NCBI GenBank assembly: GCA_017307285.1
Contig: JAFKFI010000087.1
Span: forward strand, 1 to 64,000
Reading direction: 5' to 3'
From: Alphaproteobacteria bacterium
GTDB lineage: Bacteria; Pseudomonadota; Alphaproteobacteria; Acetobacterales; Acetobacteraceae
DNA: 64,000 nt
Shown here: positions 63,437-64,000 of the stretch, piece by piece
Layout: the number at the start of each line of letters is the position of its first letter
How positions within the stretch are numbered: the stretch's first letter is position 1
The notes under the pieces: generated by a model
Databases searched by the model: none
What the model saw: only the letters and a program-made list of their open reading frames with translations
Told to the model about the DNA's origin: nothing
Program-made: the position numbers and the translations under genes

Positions 63437-64000
63437 TACGGCAACCCGGGCTCCCGGCCCGGCGGGTCGCGCCAGAACACAAGCGCGATGGCCAGCATGA
63501 GCGTTTGCACGGCGGCGGAGAGCGCAACACAGCCCGGCCAGCCTGCCCAGTGCCAGATGCCGGCGGGGAGGATGCCGCCGAGGCTGCCGCCCACGTAGTA
63601 CGAGGTGACGTAGAGCCCGACAGCGGTGGATTTGGCGCGCTGCGCCGCGACGCCGATATAGCTGATGGTCAGGGATTGCTCGACGAACACGGCGCCCGCG
63701 AGCATCGCCAGGCCGCCGATGATCGCCCATAGCGAGGGCGCCAGGGTGAGGATCAGGCCGCCAACCGCCATCGCCGCCGCCAGCGCCAGGGTCGGCAGCC
63801 GGCCGAAACGCAGCGCGAGCTTGGTCGCGACCGGGGTGGATACCATGCCGAACAGATAGACGGCGAAGATCGAGCCGAGCGCGGCGGGCCCGAGGCCGTA
63901 AGGCGGTGCTGAGAGCACGAAATTGGCGAAGGTGAAGGCGGCGATGATCGAGAACAGCACGGAAAAGCCGACCGCGCAGATCGCCAGCAGGCGAGGGTTG
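63436..64000 (-). CDS. MFS transporter, 5' end beyond the window
   Basis: The frame is open to the right edge (codons continue to 64000), so 187 residues of the C-terminal part are visible. It has about six helices, a loop ALRFGRLPTLALAAAM, VFVEQSLTISYIGVAAQRAK, and YYVGGSLGGILPAGIWHWAG, which is typical of the YnfM/arabinose-efflux-like MFS group. It ends at a TAG within the terminator hairpin. Direction of transport and substrate are unknown. Confidence 0.85.
   Translation of the reverse strand, partial: NPRLLAICAVGFSVLFSIIAAFTFANFVLSAPPYGLGPAALGSIFAVYLFGMVSTPVATKLALRFGRLPTLALAAAMAVGGLILTLAPSLWAIIGGLAMLAGAVFVEQSLTISYIGVAAQRAKSTAVGLYVTSYYVGGSLGGILPAGIWHWAGWPGCVALSAAVQTLMLAIALVFWRDPPGREPGLP

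Noticed and set aside
1..64000. tRNA, rRNA, CRISPR, transposase, integrase or prophage genes
   Set aside because: Reading both strands gave no T-loop patterns, repeat-spacer arrays or recognisable mobile-element proteins.

Overview
The window looks like chromosomal DNA of a GC-rich alphaproteobacterium, most likely a member of the Rhodospirillales near Acetobacteraceae (inference, moderate confidence). The pointers are the NDUFA12/MlaD/DUF2155 locus, a NadQ-type (Nudix plus winged-helix) regulator beside nadABC, an Rrf2/NsrR-like regulator with a group III truncated haemoglobin, a two-domain NitT/TauT-type permease, and dense operons with ATGA overlaps. I see no rRNA, tRNA, CRISPR array, transposase, integrase or phage gene.

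Layout. 1-6.0 kb: a degenerate trypsin/PDZ protein with a LuxR-type regulator, then a methyltransferase, a CoA-transferase, a metallophosphatase, an amidohydrolase and an MBL hydrolase. 6.0-11.3 kb: a cyclase-like/SRPBCC protein, then a divergent nitrosative-stress-like cluster (NsrR-like regulator and CMD protein on one side; truncated haemoglobin, CopD-like protein and a lone cytochrome oxidase subunit I on the other). 11.3-25.4 kb: acyl-CoA and lipid catabolism (Nudix, SDR, adenylate cyclase with TPRs, two LLM flavin oxidoreductases, hot-dog protein, enoyl-CoA hydratase, two acyl-CoA dehydrogenases, alpha-methylacyl-CoA racemase), a VWA protein, a FemAB-like acetyltransferase and RidA. 25.4-34.3 kb: MscS channel, a stand-alone ribonucleotide-reductase C-terminal homologue, NDUFA12-MlaD-DUF2155, otsBA (trehalose), GNAT, MFS, and a DNA/RNA non-specific endonuclease-like gene in AT-richer surroundings. 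34.5-39.7 kb: a Baeyer-Villiger-type monooxygenase and an ABC ATPase, both broken by short frame-shifting internal deletions, with a cupin and the ABC permease. 39.7-51.4 kb, all minus strand: glycogen metabolism (glgP-glgC-glgA-glgX), an M20 peptidase, fetAB and glpD. 51.7-56.1 kb: nadQ followed by nadA-nadB-nadC, with two palindromic operator candidates. 56.1-64 kb: S41 peptidase, orphan outer-membrane efflux factor, cysE, yghU-like GST, a molybdenum hydroxylase large subunit and a partial MFS transporter.

How the genes work together. NAD synthesis (nadABC) appears controlled by NadQ through two matching 17-bp inverted repeats upstream of nadA. Glycogen synthesis and breakdown genes are translationally coupled, and trehalose synthesis genes overlap. 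The 16.7-21.1 kb operon could carry a branched acyl-CoA through racemisation, dehydrogenation and hydration.

Most notable observations: a palindromic repeat family whose three copies all touch or supply a stop codon; the lone RNR C-terminal domain protein; the nitrosative-stress cluster with an orphan oxidase subunit I; and two genes within 2.4 kb that lost internal segments, including an ABC signature motif. No wholly new system could be proved from sequence alone. Start sites given here often differ from the longest open frame and are justified entry by entry.
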